Shown here in pieces: positions 53,575-63,198 of a stretch of 64,000 bases of DNA. Origin of the DNA: Qipengyuania xiapuensis (GTDB lineage: Bacteria; Pseudomonadota; Alphaproteobacteria; Sphingomonadales; Sphingomonadaceae). Both the position numbers and the translations under genes were made by a program. The notes under the pieces are model-generated. The model did not search any database. It was not told the origin of the DNA and was given only the letters and a program-made list of their open reading frames with translations. The stretch's first letter is position 1. Each line of letters begins with the position of its first letter. The stretch is from NCBI RefSeq assembly GCF_019711395.1, contig NZ_JAIGNL010000001.1, forward strand, positions 62,001 through 126,000. Reading direction: 5' to 3'.

Positions 53575-55675
53575 CCGGCTTGAGCCAGCGATCGAGCCAG
53601 TTGAAGACCGTGTTGTGCCATTGGAGCGAGTTCTTCGCGCCGAGCACCCAGTGGTTTTCGTTCGGGAAAACCAGCAGCTGGCTCTCGATGCCGCGCTCCT
53701 GCAGCGCGGTGAAGCTGGCGAGACCCTGCGTATAGGGTACGCGGAAATCCTTCTCGCCTGCGACCACGAGCATCGGCGTCTGCCACTTGTCGACGTGGTT
53801 CACCGGGTTCCAGCGCTCGTAGAGCTCGCTGTTCTCGGCGTAGCTGCCGCCGAAGTCCCACTTGGGAAACCACAGTTCCTCGGTCGTGTAATAGAAGCTG
53901 CGCATGTCGAAGAGGCCGTCATGCTGGACGAGGCAGTCGAACCGATCGGGCCAGTTCCCCGCGATCCAGTTCATCATGTAGCCGCCGTAACTCGCACCCA
54001 TGGCGCAGGCGCGGCTGCCGTCGATCTGCGTGTCGCGTTCGAGCGCTGCAGCAAGGCCGAGCTTGAGGTCCTCGAGCGGCTTGCCGCCCCAGTCGCCGTT
54101 GATGCTGTCGGTGAAGTCCTGCCCGTATCCGGTGGAGCCGTGGAAATCGACCGAGATCACCGCATAGCCCTGGCTAGCGACGACGCGCGGGTTCCAGCGG
54201 CTCGACCAGCCATCGTTGAACGAACCCTGCGGTCCGCCGTGGACATAGAGGATCGCGGGCATCTTGCCCTTGTGCCCTTCGAGCTTGGTAATCTGGCCCC
54301 AGACCGTGTCGCCATTGGCGCCGGCGAAGCTGAAACGCTCTACCACCACTGGTGCGAACTTGCCGATCGTCGGGGTGGCGACCTGCGTCAGCGGTTCGGC
54401 CATGCCCCAGTCCTTCGACAGGAACAGTTCGGCAGGGGCCCCGATCGAATCGCGCGTGAAGAGGATGTCGCCGCTGGCGAGCGGCGTGACATTGCCGATA
54501 TGCGCTTCATTGCCCGCCATCAGGTCGAGGCGTTCGACCGCGCCGCTACGCGGGTCGATGCGGAATGCGGGCGTATCGAGCACGTCCTGCGCGGTAGCGA
54601 CGATCCAGCGCGAGTCGGGCGTCCATGCGAGCGAGCCGAAGCTGCGGTCGAAATCGGCCGTCAGCGGGGTGACCACTCCGCTCTTCAGGTCGCGCAGCAT
54701 GATGACCTGCCGGTCGGCTTCGTAGGTCGGCCGTTCCATTGCGACATAGGCGAGGAACTGGCCGTCGGGTGAAGGCACCGGCAGCGCGTCTAGCGCCTCG
54801 TTTGCATCCGTGAGATTGGTGGGCGCACCGCCCGAAAGATCAGACCACCAGATGTCGAGATTGGTGGAATAGGGTTCGCTCGCCCCGCCCTCGCGGGCGA
54901 CGAAATAGACGCCGGAGCCATCGGGTGCCCAGACTACGTCCTCGCCCCCGCCGAACGGCTTGGTCGGCGTATCGCCCTGCGGCCCGCCTGCGCCGATCGC
55001 TCCGTCGACCGGCGTGAAGGCTTCGCTCGACAAGAAGCTGCCCATCCCGGCAGTGAAGACACGGCTATAGGTGCCCGGGGTCTCCCACTGGTCCCAGTGG
55101 CGATAGAAACCGCCGTCGCCTTCGTAGAGGCGCCCATCGCCCGGTCCGGGCGCATAGGGCTTGGCGCTGTCGTCGCAGGCGAGATCGGTGCAGCTGCGGG
55201 CGATATCGGTCCAGATCGCGATCTTCTCGCCATTGCCCGAGACGCTGTAACCCTCGACGCCGCGAGGGATGTCGGTCACCTGCACGATGTTCGATACGCT
55301 TCCGTCCGCTCCGATCTGCGCGCGCCAGACCTGCGTCGGTCCTCCGTGATGGCCTTCTGCGAGATAATACAGCCAGCCATCGCCTGCGAAGCTTGCCGCA
55401 CCGCCTGCAAGGTCGAGAGCGACGGGCTCCGCGTCCTCATCTGCAAGCGAGCGCATGTAGAGCTGGCCCGAGCGAGCCAGGCTTTCGCTATCGGTGGTGG
55501 TCACCGAATAGACCGCCATCGTGCCGTCGGGCGAAACCGTCGGGCTGCCGAGGCGCGGCATGGTGACGAGGTCCTTCGCCTGCATCGGCGCGGCATCGGT
55601 ATGCGCGGCGAGAGGAGTGGCGATGAGCGCGAAGGCGCTGGCGAGCGGGAATGCGGCCCGTTGGATTGCTGTCAT
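53567..55675 (-). CDS. S9 family acylaminoacyl-type peptidase, exported
   Basis: A 702-residue peptidase with a signal peptide ([20 protein letters not shown]), WD/TolB-like repeats and a C-terminal hydrolase. Nucleophile in [12 protein letters not shown] (Ser near 562), Asp in [13 protein letters not shown] near 642 and His in FPNENHWV near 674. The [15 protein letters not shown] stretch forms the oxyanion side. It is expected to hydrolyse oligopeptides in the periplasm. It is a distinct subfamily from the S9 enzyme at 12.6 kb. Coupled to the ferredoxin by an overlap, which is unlikely to be functional. Confidence 0.9.
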   Translation of the reverse strand: MTAIQRAAFPLASAFALIATPLAAHTDAAPMQAKDLVTMPRLGSPTVSPDGTMAVYSVTTTDSESLARSGQLYMRSLADEDAEPVALDLAGGAASFAGDGWLYYLAEGHHGGPTQVWRAQIGADGSVSNIVQVTDIPRGVEGYSVSGNGEKIAIWTDIARSCTDLACDDSAKPYAPGPGDGRLYEGDGGFYRHWDQWETPGTYSRVFTAGMGSFLSSEAFTPVDGAIGAGGPQGDTPTKPFGGGEDVVWAPDGSGVYFVAREGGASEPYSTNLDIWWSDLSGGAPTNLTDANEALDALPVPSPDGQFLAYVAMERPTYEADRQVIMLRDLKSGVVTPLTADFDRSFGSLAWTPDSRWIVATAQDVLDTPAFRIDPRSGAVERLDLMAGNEAHIGNVTPLASGDILFTRDSIGAPAELFLSKDWGMAEPLTQVATPTIGKFAPVVVERFSFAGANGDTVWGQITKLEGHKGKMPAILYVHGGPQGSFNDGWSSRWNPRVVASQGYAVISVDFHGSTGYGQDFTDSINGDWGGKPLEDLKLGLAAALERDTQIDGSRACAMGASYGGYMMNWIAGNWPDRFDCLVQHDGLFDMRSFYYTTEELWFPKWDFGGSYAENSELYERWNPVNHVDKWQTPMLVVAGEKDFRVPYTQGLASFTALQERGIESQLLVFPNENHWVLGAKNSLQWHNTVFNWLDRWLKPDE

Positions 55676-55718
55676 GGCTGCGCGGTCTAGCGCGCAATGG
55701 AGCCTTAGGTAAGGGGAA

Positions 55719-56240
55719 TCAGCGCTTCTTGCCGGCGATGCGCGCGATCTCGGCCTTGACCAGTTCCTCGACCATCGAGGGCAGGTTGTCGTCGAGCCAC
55801 TGTGCGAGCATCGGGCGCAGCATCTGGCGCACGAGGCCCTCGAGCGAAGTCTCGCCCGAACGCACGATCTGCGGCTGCTTGCCGGGCTTGGCGAGCATAC
55901 TGAGCGCGGCGAAATTCTGCTGCATCGCGCTGCGCGTGGCGTCGGCGATCAGGCTTTCGTCGAGGCCATCCTCGTTTTCGCCGGGCTCGTCGCCGAAACG
56001 GGCGTTGATCGCGGCATCATCGTCCAGCGCGTCTTCATCGATGATGAGTTCCTCGCCGAGTTCCGCACCGAGTTCGAGGACTTCCTCGGCCTCTTCGGCA
56101 TCGGCAGGTTCGGCGTCACCGGCCACGAGGCCGCGGCGACGGCCGAATGCAGCGGCAGGCGTCTCGCCGCTGTCGCGCGCGATCACCTTCTTGATCGAGT
56201 CGAGGATTTCTTCGACCGACGGTTCGCCGTTGTTCTGCAT
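55719..56240 (-). CDS. popZ: PopZ-like polar organizing protein (DUF2497)
   Basis: A 173-residue protein with the PopZ plan: an N-terminal helix EPSVEEILDSIKKVIARD (residues 6-23), an acidic D/E/A-rich linker (about 40-95), and a C-terminal oligomerisation region with LRPMLAQWLDDNLPSMVEEL and VKAEIARIAGKK. PopZ condensates at the pole bind ParB-parS and hold the origin. Close linkage to the origin domain (11 kb) makes functional sense. A palindrome TCCCGAATCGGGA lies 30-42 bases upstream. Confidence 0.9.
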   Translation of the reverse strand: MQNNGEPSVEEILDSIKKVIARDSGETPAAAFGRRRGLVAGDAEPADAEEAEEVLELGAELGEELIIDEDALDDDAAINARFGDEPGENEDGLDESLIADATRSAMQQNFAALSMLAKPGKQPQIVRSGETSLEGLVRQMLRPMLAQWLDDNLPSMVEELVKAEIARIAGKKR

Positions 56241-56332
56241 CTTGCGCCCTGCCCTTGCCTCAAGTCCGATCCCGAATCGGGAAGGATTCCAGTGCTAAGG
56301 CCAATCGGCCCCATCTTCAATCTAGCGCGTGG

Positions 56333-57787
56333 TCAATCCTGCGGACCCTGCACTTCGGGAATGTCCGAGGTGGCGGGAGGGATGTCGACGGTGCGGGTCG
56401 ATTTGGCTGTCGGCTCGGGGTCGCGGCCCCAGTCCCAGATGCTTCCGCCAACGCGTTCGTAATTGTCGATCGGGTCGTAGAGTACGCCCTCGTCGCCGAG
56501 GCCGAGATCGCGCGCTTCTGCGCGGCCCATGGCTGCAAGCAGCGAGAAGCCGGCGACATAGGCGTTGCGGCGCGCGGTCACCAGCTGGACGCGTGCGGAA
56601 AGCAGTTCCTGCTCGGCGTTGAGCACGTCGAGAATGGTGCGGTTGCCGATCGAGTTCTCGGCGCGCACGCCCTCGAGGCTCAGCGTGGCCGCATCGACGG
56701 CCGCCTGCGAGCTTTCGATGATGGCGAGGCTGGCCTGCCAGCTCGAATAGGATGCGCGGGTCTGCGCGATCACGTCACGCTCGGTCGCGATTACCTGTTC
56801 GAGCGCCGCCGATTCGCGGGCCATCGCCTGGCGCTGGCGCGCAGCCGGAAGGCCGCCCTGGAAGATCGGGATGCTGACCTGCACGCCTGCATTGGCGGTG
56901 GTCTCGTTCTGGGCGATCCCGCCCGCACCACCGGCCAGCGTGTCGAAGTAATTGGTGTAATCTGCGCCGGCGAATAGCGAGAGCGTCGGCAGGCGGCCAG
57001 CTCCGGCCACTTCGCTGTCGTAGCCTGCGGCCTGTGCGCGTTCCTTGGCGGCGATCAGATCGGGATTGTTCTCAAGCGCCACGTCGACGGCCTCGATGGC
57101 GCTATCGGGAAGGCCGGGCAGCGGCGGGGGCGCCTGCAGGTCCTGCGGCGCATCGCCCACCAGCGCGATATAGGTCTCGCGGGCCTGGATCAGGGTTGCC
57201 TGTGCGCTCCGCAGGTCGCTCTGCGCCACCGCGAGGCGTGACTGCGACTGGGCAACGTCGGTGCGCGTCAGGTCGCCGATCTCGAAGCGGTCTCCGGTTG
57301 CCTCGAGATTGACCGTCAGCACGTCCACCTGGTTTGCCGAAAGGGCCACCAGCGCCTGTCCGCGCAGCACGTCCATATAGGCGGCAACGACCTGGCTGAA
57401 GATCGCGCTCTCGGTCGCACGCAGGTCCGCGCGTCCGGCATCGACCCGCTCGCGCGCTGCCTTGATGCCATTGCGCACGGCGCCGCCGGAATAGACCGGC
57501 ACGGTGAGATCGGGGCCGACCTGCAACCGGCGATCGGGTGCAGTGAAGCTGTTGGGCGAGTTCTTGATGAACTCGATGTAGTTACCGCTGGCGGTAATCG
57601 ACGGGAGACCCTGCGCACGCTGGATCTGCACGCCCTCGTCGGTAGCGCGCTGGTTTGCCCGTGCGGCCTCAAGCGTCGGGTTGTTCACATAGGCATCGGT
57701 CAGCGCTTCCTGCAGCGTGTCGGCATGGGCAGGAGCCGTCGACATGGCGAGCGCGACCACGCTCCCCGAAATTGCCAGCTTTCTCAT
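56333..57787 (-). CDS. TolC family outer membrane efflux protein
   Basis: A 484-residue outer-membrane factor with signal MRKLAISGSVVALAMSTAPAHA, two TolC repeats, and typical segments LQEALTDAYVNNPTLEAARAN, FEIGDLTRTDVAQSQSRLAVAQ and YEIGNRTILDVLNAEQELLSA-like NSIGNRTILDVLNAEQELL. It spans the periplasm for type I secretion or drug efflux. ATG 57787 has GGGAGGGG just upstream. The proline/threonine tail after residue 440 is extra. It follows the Pcm-like gene, a conserved alphaproteobacterial pair. Confidence 0.92.
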   Translation of the reverse strand: MRKLAISGSVVALAMSTAPAHADTLQEALTDAYVNNPTLEAARANQRATDEGVQIQRAQGLPSITASGNYIEFIKNSPNSFTAPDRRLQVGPDLTVPVYSGGAVRNGIKAARERVDAGRADLRATESAIFSQVVAAYMDVLRGQALVALSANQVDVLTVNLEATGDRFEIGDLTRTDVAQSQSRLAVAQSDLRSAQATLIQARETYIALVGDAPQDLQAPPPLPGLPDSAIEAVDVALENNPDLIAAKERAQAAGYDSEVAGAGRLPTLSLFAGADYTNYFDTLAGGAGGIAQNETTANAGVQVSIPIFQGGLPAARQRQAMARESAALEQVIATERDVIAQTRASYSSWQASLAIIESSQAAVDAATLSLEGVRAENSIGNRTILDVLNAEQELLSARVQLVTARRNAYVAGFSLLAAMGRAEARDLGLGDEGVLYDPIDNYERVGGSIWDWGRDPEPTAKSTRTVDIPPATSDIPEVQGPQD

Positions 57788-57805
57788 GACCCCTCCCGTC
57801 TGCAT

Positions 57806-58402
57806 TCAGAAACTCCAGCTTGCCGGTTTGTCGAAGGCGCCCATGCGCGGCACGCCCATTTCGGCAAGCGGCAGCAGTGCCAGCGCCTTGCCTGCCTTGC
57901 GGCCCGTGGCGAGGCGGGTGACGCCGCGCTCGACGAGGCCGGTGACGATGCGGCCGCCTTCGGCGACCAGCTTGGCCATATTGGCCGGAACATGTTCGAT
58001 CGCGCCGTCGACGAGGACGAGCGTGTAGTCGCCCTTCTTGGCCTTCAGCGCCTCTGCCGGGGTGATCGTCTTCACCGACGCCACCAGCGGTTCGACCAGC
58101 GCGGTCAGGTAGCCGCTGCCGCCATCGACCACGAGGACCTTGTCGTCGCTCTTCGGGCTCGCCTCGGCAAGCATCGCGCCGTGGAACAGCGGAGCGGGCA
58201 GGAAGCCACCATCCTCGAGCCGGATCGCGCGGTCCATGTAGGCGGTGCCCTTGGCGTTCTCGGGCACGTGATCCTCACGCGCGACACTGCCCATGCGCTC
58301 GAGCACGAAGGGCTCGTTCACGCCGCTGGTGCGCAGCTGGCTGTCGATCATCGCCTTGCGGGCGGCGGCGTAGTCGGGGCGGGTCTTGGTCGTAGTGGTC
58401 AT
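57806..58402 (-). CDS. Pcm-like protein-L-isoaspartate methyltransferase homologue, shortened
   Basis: The 198-residue protein resembles the Pcm family: DYAAARKAMIDSQLRTSGVN, SVAREDHVPENAKGTAYMDRA, and a motif-I-like VLVVDGGSGYLTAL. Compared with typical relatives the part after motif I is short: ASVKTITPAEALKAKKGDYTLVLVDGAIE goes straight to the DGA motif, so roughly 20 residues including the ribose-binding acid are missing. Catalytic activity is therefore doubtful. Located before TolC, as often in this class. Start ATG 58402 lacks a Shine-Dalgarno. Confidence 0.8.
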   Translation of the reverse strand: MTTTTKTRPDYAAARKAMIDSQLRTSGVNEPFVLERMGSVAREDHVPENAKGTAYMDRAIRLEDGGFLPAPLFHGAMLAEASPKSDDKVLVVDGGSGYLTALVEPLVASVKTITPAEALKAKKGDYTLVLVDGAIEHVPANMAKLVAEGGRIVTGLVERGVTRLATGRKAGKALALLPLAEMGVPRMGAFDKPASWSF

Positions 58403-58418
58403 AAATATCCGAGGGGCT

Positions 58419-58446
58419 GTATTACATCGATAACACGGCTTGGCAA
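58419..58446 (-). promoter_or_regulatory. possible promoter for the Pcm-like gene
   Basis: On the minus strand TTGCCA (58446-58441) and TAATAC (58424-58419) are 16 bases apart. The start codon at 58402 is only about 17 bases beyond the -10, so the leader would be very short, in line with the absent Shine-Dalgarno. Confidence 0.4.
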
Positions 58447-58578
58447 GCCCTGTCCTCGATAGGGTCTGTCACTGGGCGTTGCCTTAGGCGCAAGACCCTT
58501 TGCTTCCAAGCGCTTTGACCGATGGCCGCAAACGCGCCTATCGGGGAGCGCAATTCTGCAACATGGGAACGCGCAGCG

Positions 58579-60102
58579 ATGAACGGCATGGTGGTAATCA
58601 AGGAAGAAGACCTTATCGAGAGCGTGAAAGACGCGCTCCAGTACATCTCCTACTATCATCCGATGGATTATATCCGGGCGCTGGGTGAGGCCTACGAAGC
58701 CGAGCAGGGTCCGGCGGCCAAGGACGCGATCGCGCAGATCCTCACCAACAGCCGCATGTGCGCCGAGGGTCACCGCCCGATCTGCCAGGACACGGGGATC
58801 GTCAACGTCTTCGTCAAATGGGGCATGAACTGCCGCATCGACACGACCCGCAGCTTGCAGGAAGTGGTCGATGAGGGCGTGCGCCAGGCCTACAACCATC
58901 CCGACAACAAGCTGCGCGCCTCGATCCTCGCGGATCCCGCCTTCACCCGCCGCAATACGCGCGACAACACGCCCAGTGTCCTCTCGGTCGAGATGGTGCC
59001 GGGCGATACGATCTCTGTCGATGTCGCGGCCAAGGGCGGCGGCAGCGAGAACAAGTCGAAGTTCAAGATGATGAACCCCAGCGACAACATCGTGAACTGG
59101 GTCGTCGAACAGCTGCCCTCGATGGGCGCGGGCTGGTGTCCGCCTGGCATGCTCGGCATCGGCATCGGCGGAACGGCGGAGCACTGCATGAAGCTCGCCA
59201 AGCTTTCCCTGATGGACCCGATCGACATGGGGCAGCTCAAGCAGCGCGGTGCGCAGACCGATCTCGAGCAGCTGCGCATCGACATTTTCGATGCCGTCAA
59301 CGCGCAGGGCATCGGCGCACAGGGCCTCGGCGGCCTTTCGACCGTGCTCGACGTGAAGATCCTCGATGCGCCCTGCCACGCGGCGGGCAAGCCGGTCGCG
59401 ATGATCCCGAACTGCGCCGCCACACGCCATGCGCATTTCACGCTCGACGGATCGGGCCCTGCCTATCTCGATCCGCCGAACATCGACGAATATCCGGATG
59501 TGACCTGGCAGCCGGATGCGGCCGCCAAGCGCGTCGATCTCGACAATCTCACGCCCGAAGAAGTGGCCAGCTGGGAGCATGGCGACCGCCTGCTGCTCTC
59601 GGGCAAGATGCTCACCGGGCGCGATGCCGCGCACAAGCGCATTCACGACATGCTCGAAAAGGGCGAGGAACTGCCGGTCGAATTCAAGGGCCGCGCGATC
59701 TATTATGTCGGCCCGGTCGATCCGGTGATGGGCGAAGTCGTCGGCCCGGCTGGCCCGACCACGGCCACCCGCATGGACAAGTTCACCGAAATGATGCTCG
59801 ACCTCGGCCTGCTCGCCATGATCGGCAAGGCAGAACGCGGGCACGATGCTGTCGAGGTCATCAGCCGCTTCAAGGTCGCCTATCTCATGGCCACCGGCGG
59901 CGCTGCCTATCTCGTCAGCCGCGCGATCAAAGGCGCTGAGGTCGTCGCCTTCGAGGATCTCGGCATGGAAGCGATCTACGAGTTCGAGGTGCAGGACATG
60001 CCGGTGACCGTCGCGGTCGATGCGGCCGGCAACAATGTTCACACGCTGGCGCCTGCGCGCTGGCGCGAGAAAATCGCGAAAGGCGAGGTAGAGACCGCCT
60101 AA
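58579..60102 (+). CDS. class I fumarate hydratase (iron-sulfur)
   Basis: A 507-residue fumarase of the heat-labile [4Fe-4S] type with both domains on one chain. Cluster cysteines are in RPICQDTGIVNVFVKWG, GAGWCPPGMLGIGIGG and MIPNCAATRHAHF; the C-terminal beta domain includes LLLSGKMLTGRDAAHKR and YVGPVDPVMGEVVGPAGPTT. It interconverts fumarate and malate in the citrate cycle. ATG 58579 is chosen over 58522 and 58588; homologues begin near VVIKEEDLIESVKDAL. Single gene. Confidence 0.92.
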   Translation: MNGMVVIKEEDLIESVKDALQYISYYHPMDYIRALGEAYEAEQGPAAKDAIAQILTNSRMCAEGHRPICQDTGIVNVFVKWGMNCRIDTTRSLQEVVDEGVRQAYNHPDNKLRASILADPAFTRRNTRDNTPSVLSVEMVPGDTISVDVAAKGGGSENKSKFKMMNPSDNIVNWVVEQLPSMGAGWCPPGMLGIGIGGTAEHCMKLAKLSLMDPIDMGQLKQRGAQTDLEQLRIDIFDAVNAQGIGAQGLGGLSTVLDVKILDAPCHAAGKPVAMIPNCAATRHAHFTLDGSGPAYLDPPNIDEYPDVTWQPDAAAKRVDLDNLTPEEVASWEHGDRLLLSGKMLTGRDAAHKRIHDMLEKGEELPVEFKGRAIYYVGPVDPVMGEVVGPAGPTTATRMDKFTEMMLDLGLLAMIGKAERGHDAVEVISRFKVAYLMATGGAAYLVSRAIKGAEVVAFEDLGMEAIYEFEVQDMPVTVAVDAAGNNVHTLAPARWREKIAKGEVETA

Positions 60103-60184
60103 GGAGCGTTCCTGCTCGACAAACGGCAGTGCATATTCGACGGCGGCGCTGGCCTTCGCCCCGTCGAAACGCCATCTAGAGCCG

Positions 60185-61426
60185 GTGTCAGACACTGAAC
60201 CCCAGATTAATCGCACCGAGGCGCGTGCGCCGGTCAAGGTCATCGCCTTGTCCATCGTCGGCCTGTGGATCGCCTACTTCCTGCTGATCACTGCGCGCGG
60301 CGCCGTGGTCGGGCTCGAAATGCAGAACGAACTGCTGTGGAGGCGCGCCGTCGTCTGCATCGCGGGCGGCGGGATCACCGTCCTGCTGTGGATGTTCCTC
60401 CGCATGTTCGATGCGAAGAGCCTCGCCTTCAAGGTCGGCATTGCCATCATTGCTGCCGTGCCCGCCTCGCTCGCCATTGCGCAGATCAACACGATGATCT
60501 TCGCGCCGATCGAGGACGAGGTCCGCCAGAAAATCGGCGAACAGCGCGGCCTCACAATCCGCCGCGACGAATCGGGTAACCTGCTGCTCGATATTCCGGG
60601 GCAGGGCACCGAGGGCGGCTCGCGGCGCGATGCCGGCGATCCCTCGTCACCGGGCCCCGCCTCCATCGTGATCGAACCCGCGCCAACGGCTGCCGATTAC
60701 TGGCGCCGCCTGACTGATCTTGCCCTCAGCCGCTACTTCCTGCTGCTCGCATGGGCCGCGCTCTACCTCGCGATCGTCGCCGGTGCCCGTGCCCGCGCTG
60801 CCGAACGACGCGGCGAACGCTTCCGCACCGCTGCCAAGGCGGCCGAGCTGCGGAGCCTGCGCTACCAGGTGAACCCACATTTCCTCTTCAACACGCTCAA
60901 TTCGCTGTCCTCGCTGGTGATGACCGGCAAGGCCGACCGCGCTGAGGAAATGATCCAGTCGCTCTCGCGCTTCTATCGCCATTCGCTGGCCGACGATTCG
61001 ACCGGCGATGTCAGCCTCGAGGACGAGATCGACCTGCAGGAGCACTATCTCGAGATCGAATCGGTGCGTTTCCCCGAACGCCTCAAGGTGCGCGTCGACC
61101 TGCCGAGGGATCTCGCCCAGCTCAAGGTACCGGGCATGATCCTGCAGCCGCTGGTCGAGAACTCGGTTAAATACGGCGTCTCGGCGAGCGCGCAGCCGGT
61201 GACGATCAGCATCGTCGCGCGCGAGGAATACGGCCGCCTCGTGATCCGCGTCAGCGACAATGGTCCGGGCGTGCCCACCGGCCATTCGGGCGGTTTCGGC
61301 ATCGGTCTCGCCAATGTCCGCGACCGGCTCGAAGCGCGCTTCGGCCAGGAAGCGACGATCACGTCCGGCCAGTCGATCGATGGCTATGAAACCGAATTGA
61401 GGCTACCCATGGTGAAGCATGGCTGA
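60185..61426 (+). CDS. LytS/YehU-type sensor histidine kinase
   Basis: A 413-residue membrane kinase: helices near residues 17-38, 53-72, 80-105 and 180-200, with an extracytoplasmic loop of about 70 residues between the third and fourth. The His_kinase domain has the phospho-acceptor in YQVNPHFLFNTLNSLSSLV, then the ATP-binding PLVENSVKYGV, SDNGPGVP and GFGIGLANVRDRL. Paired with a LytTR response regulator by an 8-base overlap. Starts at GTG 60185. The signal sensed is unknown. Confidence 0.92.
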   Translation: MSDTEPQINRTEARAPVKVIALSIVGLWIAYFLLITARGAVVGLEMQNELLWRRAVVCIAGGGITVLLWMFLRMFDAKSLAFKVGIAIIAAVPASLAIAQINTMIFAPIEDEVRQKIGEQRGLTIRRDESGNLLLDIPGQGTEGGSRRDAGDPSSPGPASIVIEPAPTAADYWRRLTDLALSRYFLLLAWAALYLAIVAGARARAAERRGERFRTAAKAAELRSLRYQVNPHFLFNTLNSLSSLVMTGKADRAEEMIQSLSRFYRHSLADDSTGDVSLEDEIDLQEHYLEIESVRFPERLKVRVDLPRDLAQLKVPGMILQPLVENSVKYGVSASAQPVTISIVAREEYGRLVIRVSDNGPGVPTGHSGGFGIGLANVRDRLEARFGQEATITSGQSIDGYETELRLPMVKHG

Positions 61427-62156
61427 GGAAACCGAAGACAAGCTGCGCACGCTGATCGTCGACGACGAGCCGCTGGCGGTCGAACGCATGCAGGTGATCT
61501 GCAGCAAGATGGACGCGCTCAACGTGGTCGGCACCGCGAGCGACGGGGCACAGGCGCTGCGGCTGGTCGAGGCACTGACGCCCGATCTCATCCTGCTCGA
61601 CATGACCATGCCCGAAGTCGACGGCCTCTCGGTCGCCAAGACTCTCGCCAAGCAGGAACAGCGCCCCGCGGTCGTCTTCGTCACCGCGCATGACAATTAC
61701 GCTGTCGAGGCCTTCGATCTCGACGCGGTCGATTATGTCCTCAAGCCAGTGAAGCCCGATCGCCTCGAACGCGCGATCCAGCGTGCGCTCGCCCGCCGCG
61801 GCGATGGCGACCGCGAGGAAAGCAAGTGGCTCGAGGAGCTGTGGATCCCGCATCGCAGCGAGCTCATCCGCATCGACACCGAGGAAGTCTCGCGCATCGA
61901 TGCCGAGCGCGACTATGTCCGACTCCATGTCGAGGACCGGTCCTACCTGCTGCTGCAGACCATCGCCGGCCTCGAGAAGCGGCTCGACCCCGCCAAGTTC
62001 ATCCGCATCCACCGCTCGACCATCCTCAGGAAGGACCGCATCAAGGGCCTGCGCCACGATGGCCTGGGCGTGTGGTCGGTCGAGATGGAAGACGGCGAAG
62101 CGCTGCGCATCGGCCGGACCTACCTTCCCAAGGTAAAGGCGATGGCGGGGCGGTAA
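61419..62156 (+). CDS. LytTR-family response regulator
   Basis: A 245-residue regulator: receiver domain 1-125 with VDDEP (acidic pocket), phospho-acceptor Asp61 in LILLDMTMPEVDG, and lysine in DYVLKPVKPDRL; LytTR DNA-binding domain about 140-245 (IDAERDYVRLHVEDRSYLL, FIRIHRSTILRKDRI). The kinase upstream is its partner. Targets unknown, but LytTR proteins bind paired imperfect repeats. The 240 bases after it hold only a perfect GTGCAGC/GCTGCAC hairpin near 62278 and the UrcA terminator. Confidence 0.93.
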   Translation: MAEETEDKLRTLIVDDEPLAVERMQVICSKMDALNVVGTASDGAQALRLVEALTPDLILLDMTMPEVDGLSVAKTLAKQEQRPAVVFVTAHDNYAVEAFDLDAVDYVLKPVKPDRLERAIQRALARRGDGDREESKWLEELWIPHRSELIRIDTEEVSRIDAERDYVRLHVEDRSYLLLQTIAGLEKRLDPAKFIRIHRSTILRKDRIKGLRHDGLGVWSVEMEDGEALRIGRTYLPKVKAMAGR

Positions 62157-62337
62157 TTTTCCCGGCTTGCGCTCTCGCGATTATGCGAGCGCGCCCCAGG
62201 TTCCCTATTCAAAGACTGCTTGTGACCGATCGGGCTGCGAACAGCAGTCCGCAAGGCCAACCGACTGCCCGCAGCGGGTGCAGCTTGCTGCACATCGAGT
62301 GAGGACACGCCTGCGGATGTGGGCGCCAAACATAAAA

Positions 62338-62374
62338 GCGCCCCGGCCGGGGGACTGCAATCCGGCCGGGGCGC
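62338..62374 (-). terminator. rho-independent terminator after the UrcA gene
   Basis: GCGCCCCGGCCGG (62338-62350) is a perfect 13-bp match with CCGGCCGGGGCGC (62362-62374). Read on the minus strand it is followed by TTTTATGTTT, so it ends the UrcA transcript. Confidence 0.88.
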
Positions 62375-62398
62375 AGGTTGTAGCGGACTGGGGGTTGA

Positions 62399-62689
62399 TC
62401 AGCCGCCGTTCGCGCGCTGCTCTTTGACAGCTGCGAATTTCTTGGAAGCCGAGGCCTTGGCCTCGAGGTAGCAGCGGCGCGTATCTGCGCTGCGCATGCG
62501 GGAACCGGTCTCGTGGCGGCTGTAACGGCAGGCCTTGCGGGCCGCGACGTCGATGCGCTCTTCGAGGGTTTTCTGGCCGTGCGCGCTGGCAAGGTCGAGG
62601 TCGCGATATTCGACTTCGAACGAAGCGGTCTGCGCGCTGGCGGGGAGTGCAAAAGCGGCAATTGCGAGAGCTGTGAGGGTCTTCTTCAT
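62399..62689 (-). CDS. UrcA family protein
   Basis: A 96-residue exported protein: signal MKKTLTALAIAAFALPASAQ, YRDLDLASAHGQKTLEERID and the two cysteines in ARKACRYSRHETG and TRRCYLEAKA, the UrcA pattern. UrcA proteins are common in sphingomonads, small and periplasmic, with unknown function. AGGAAAGACCC before the start gives a good ribosome-binding site. Confidence 0.88.
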   Translation of the reverse strand: MKKTLTALAIAAFALPASAQTASFEVEYRDLDLASAHGQKTLEERIDVAARKACRYSRHETGSRMRSADTRRCYLEAKASASKKFAAVKEQRANGG

Positions 62690-62892
62690 GGGTCTTTCCT
62701 CCGGGTCTGCGGCGGGCCCTAACTTTACTGGGGGACTGTCTTACCGGACCCGCCGCACAACCTGTATTGCTCAGCTACAACTGTAATTGCACGCGGCTAT
62801 CGACGGGCGTGAACGCATTCTGGACCGATGATCGAAAAGTGCCGACGAAGTGCGATTGGCAATCGGCGAACGGCACACCTATCTTTGGAGGG

Positions 62893-63159
62893 ATGCTGAT
62901 TTTCCTGCTCTTCATCCTCGGTACGGCGAATTTCGCCATGCAGAAGGCCGTGCTGGAGAGCCGTCATCCCATGCTCGACGCGCTGCCCGGCTTCTACAAG
63001 CGCGGTGGCGGGCGCTTCTCGCTCGCCTTCGAGTTCGTCGTCCTCGTGGTGGCGATGATTCTCACCGCGCAGGGCTGGTCAGGTGCAGCCGTCGCCTATG
63101 GCATCTATAGCGCCCTCAACCTCGCCACCGCCTGGCTGATCCTTTCGGGTCGCATTTAA
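62893..63159 (+). CDS. small membrane protein, unknown
   Basis: An 88-residue product with two or three membrane segments (MLIFLLFILGTANFAM; FEFVVLVVAMILTAQGW; AVAYGIYSALNLATAWLIL). No family recognised. The assigned ATG is abutted by GGAGGG with no spacing, which would normally prevent initiation; ATT 62899 or CTG 62896, 6 and 3 bases away, could be used instead. Frame and hydrophobic periodicity support a real gene. A weak GCGCGC hairpin follows. Confidence 0.6.
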   Translation: MLIFLLFILGTANFAMQKAVLESRHPMLDALPGFYKRGGGRFSLAFEFVVLVVAMILTAQGWSGAAVAYGIYSALNLATAWLILSGRI

Positions 63160-63198
63160 CCCGCGGGAACCGCGCGCTTTTCGGCGCGCTTAAGCCGC

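Noticed and set aside
58399-60255. A 618-codon minus-strand frame opposite fumarase
   Set aside because: Complement of a certain class I fumarase; no independent motifs.
61419-62300. GTGCAGC/GCTGCAC hairpin near 62278 as terminator of the response-regulator gene
   Set aside because: Perfect 7-bp stem but a 2-base loop and no T tract; insufficient.
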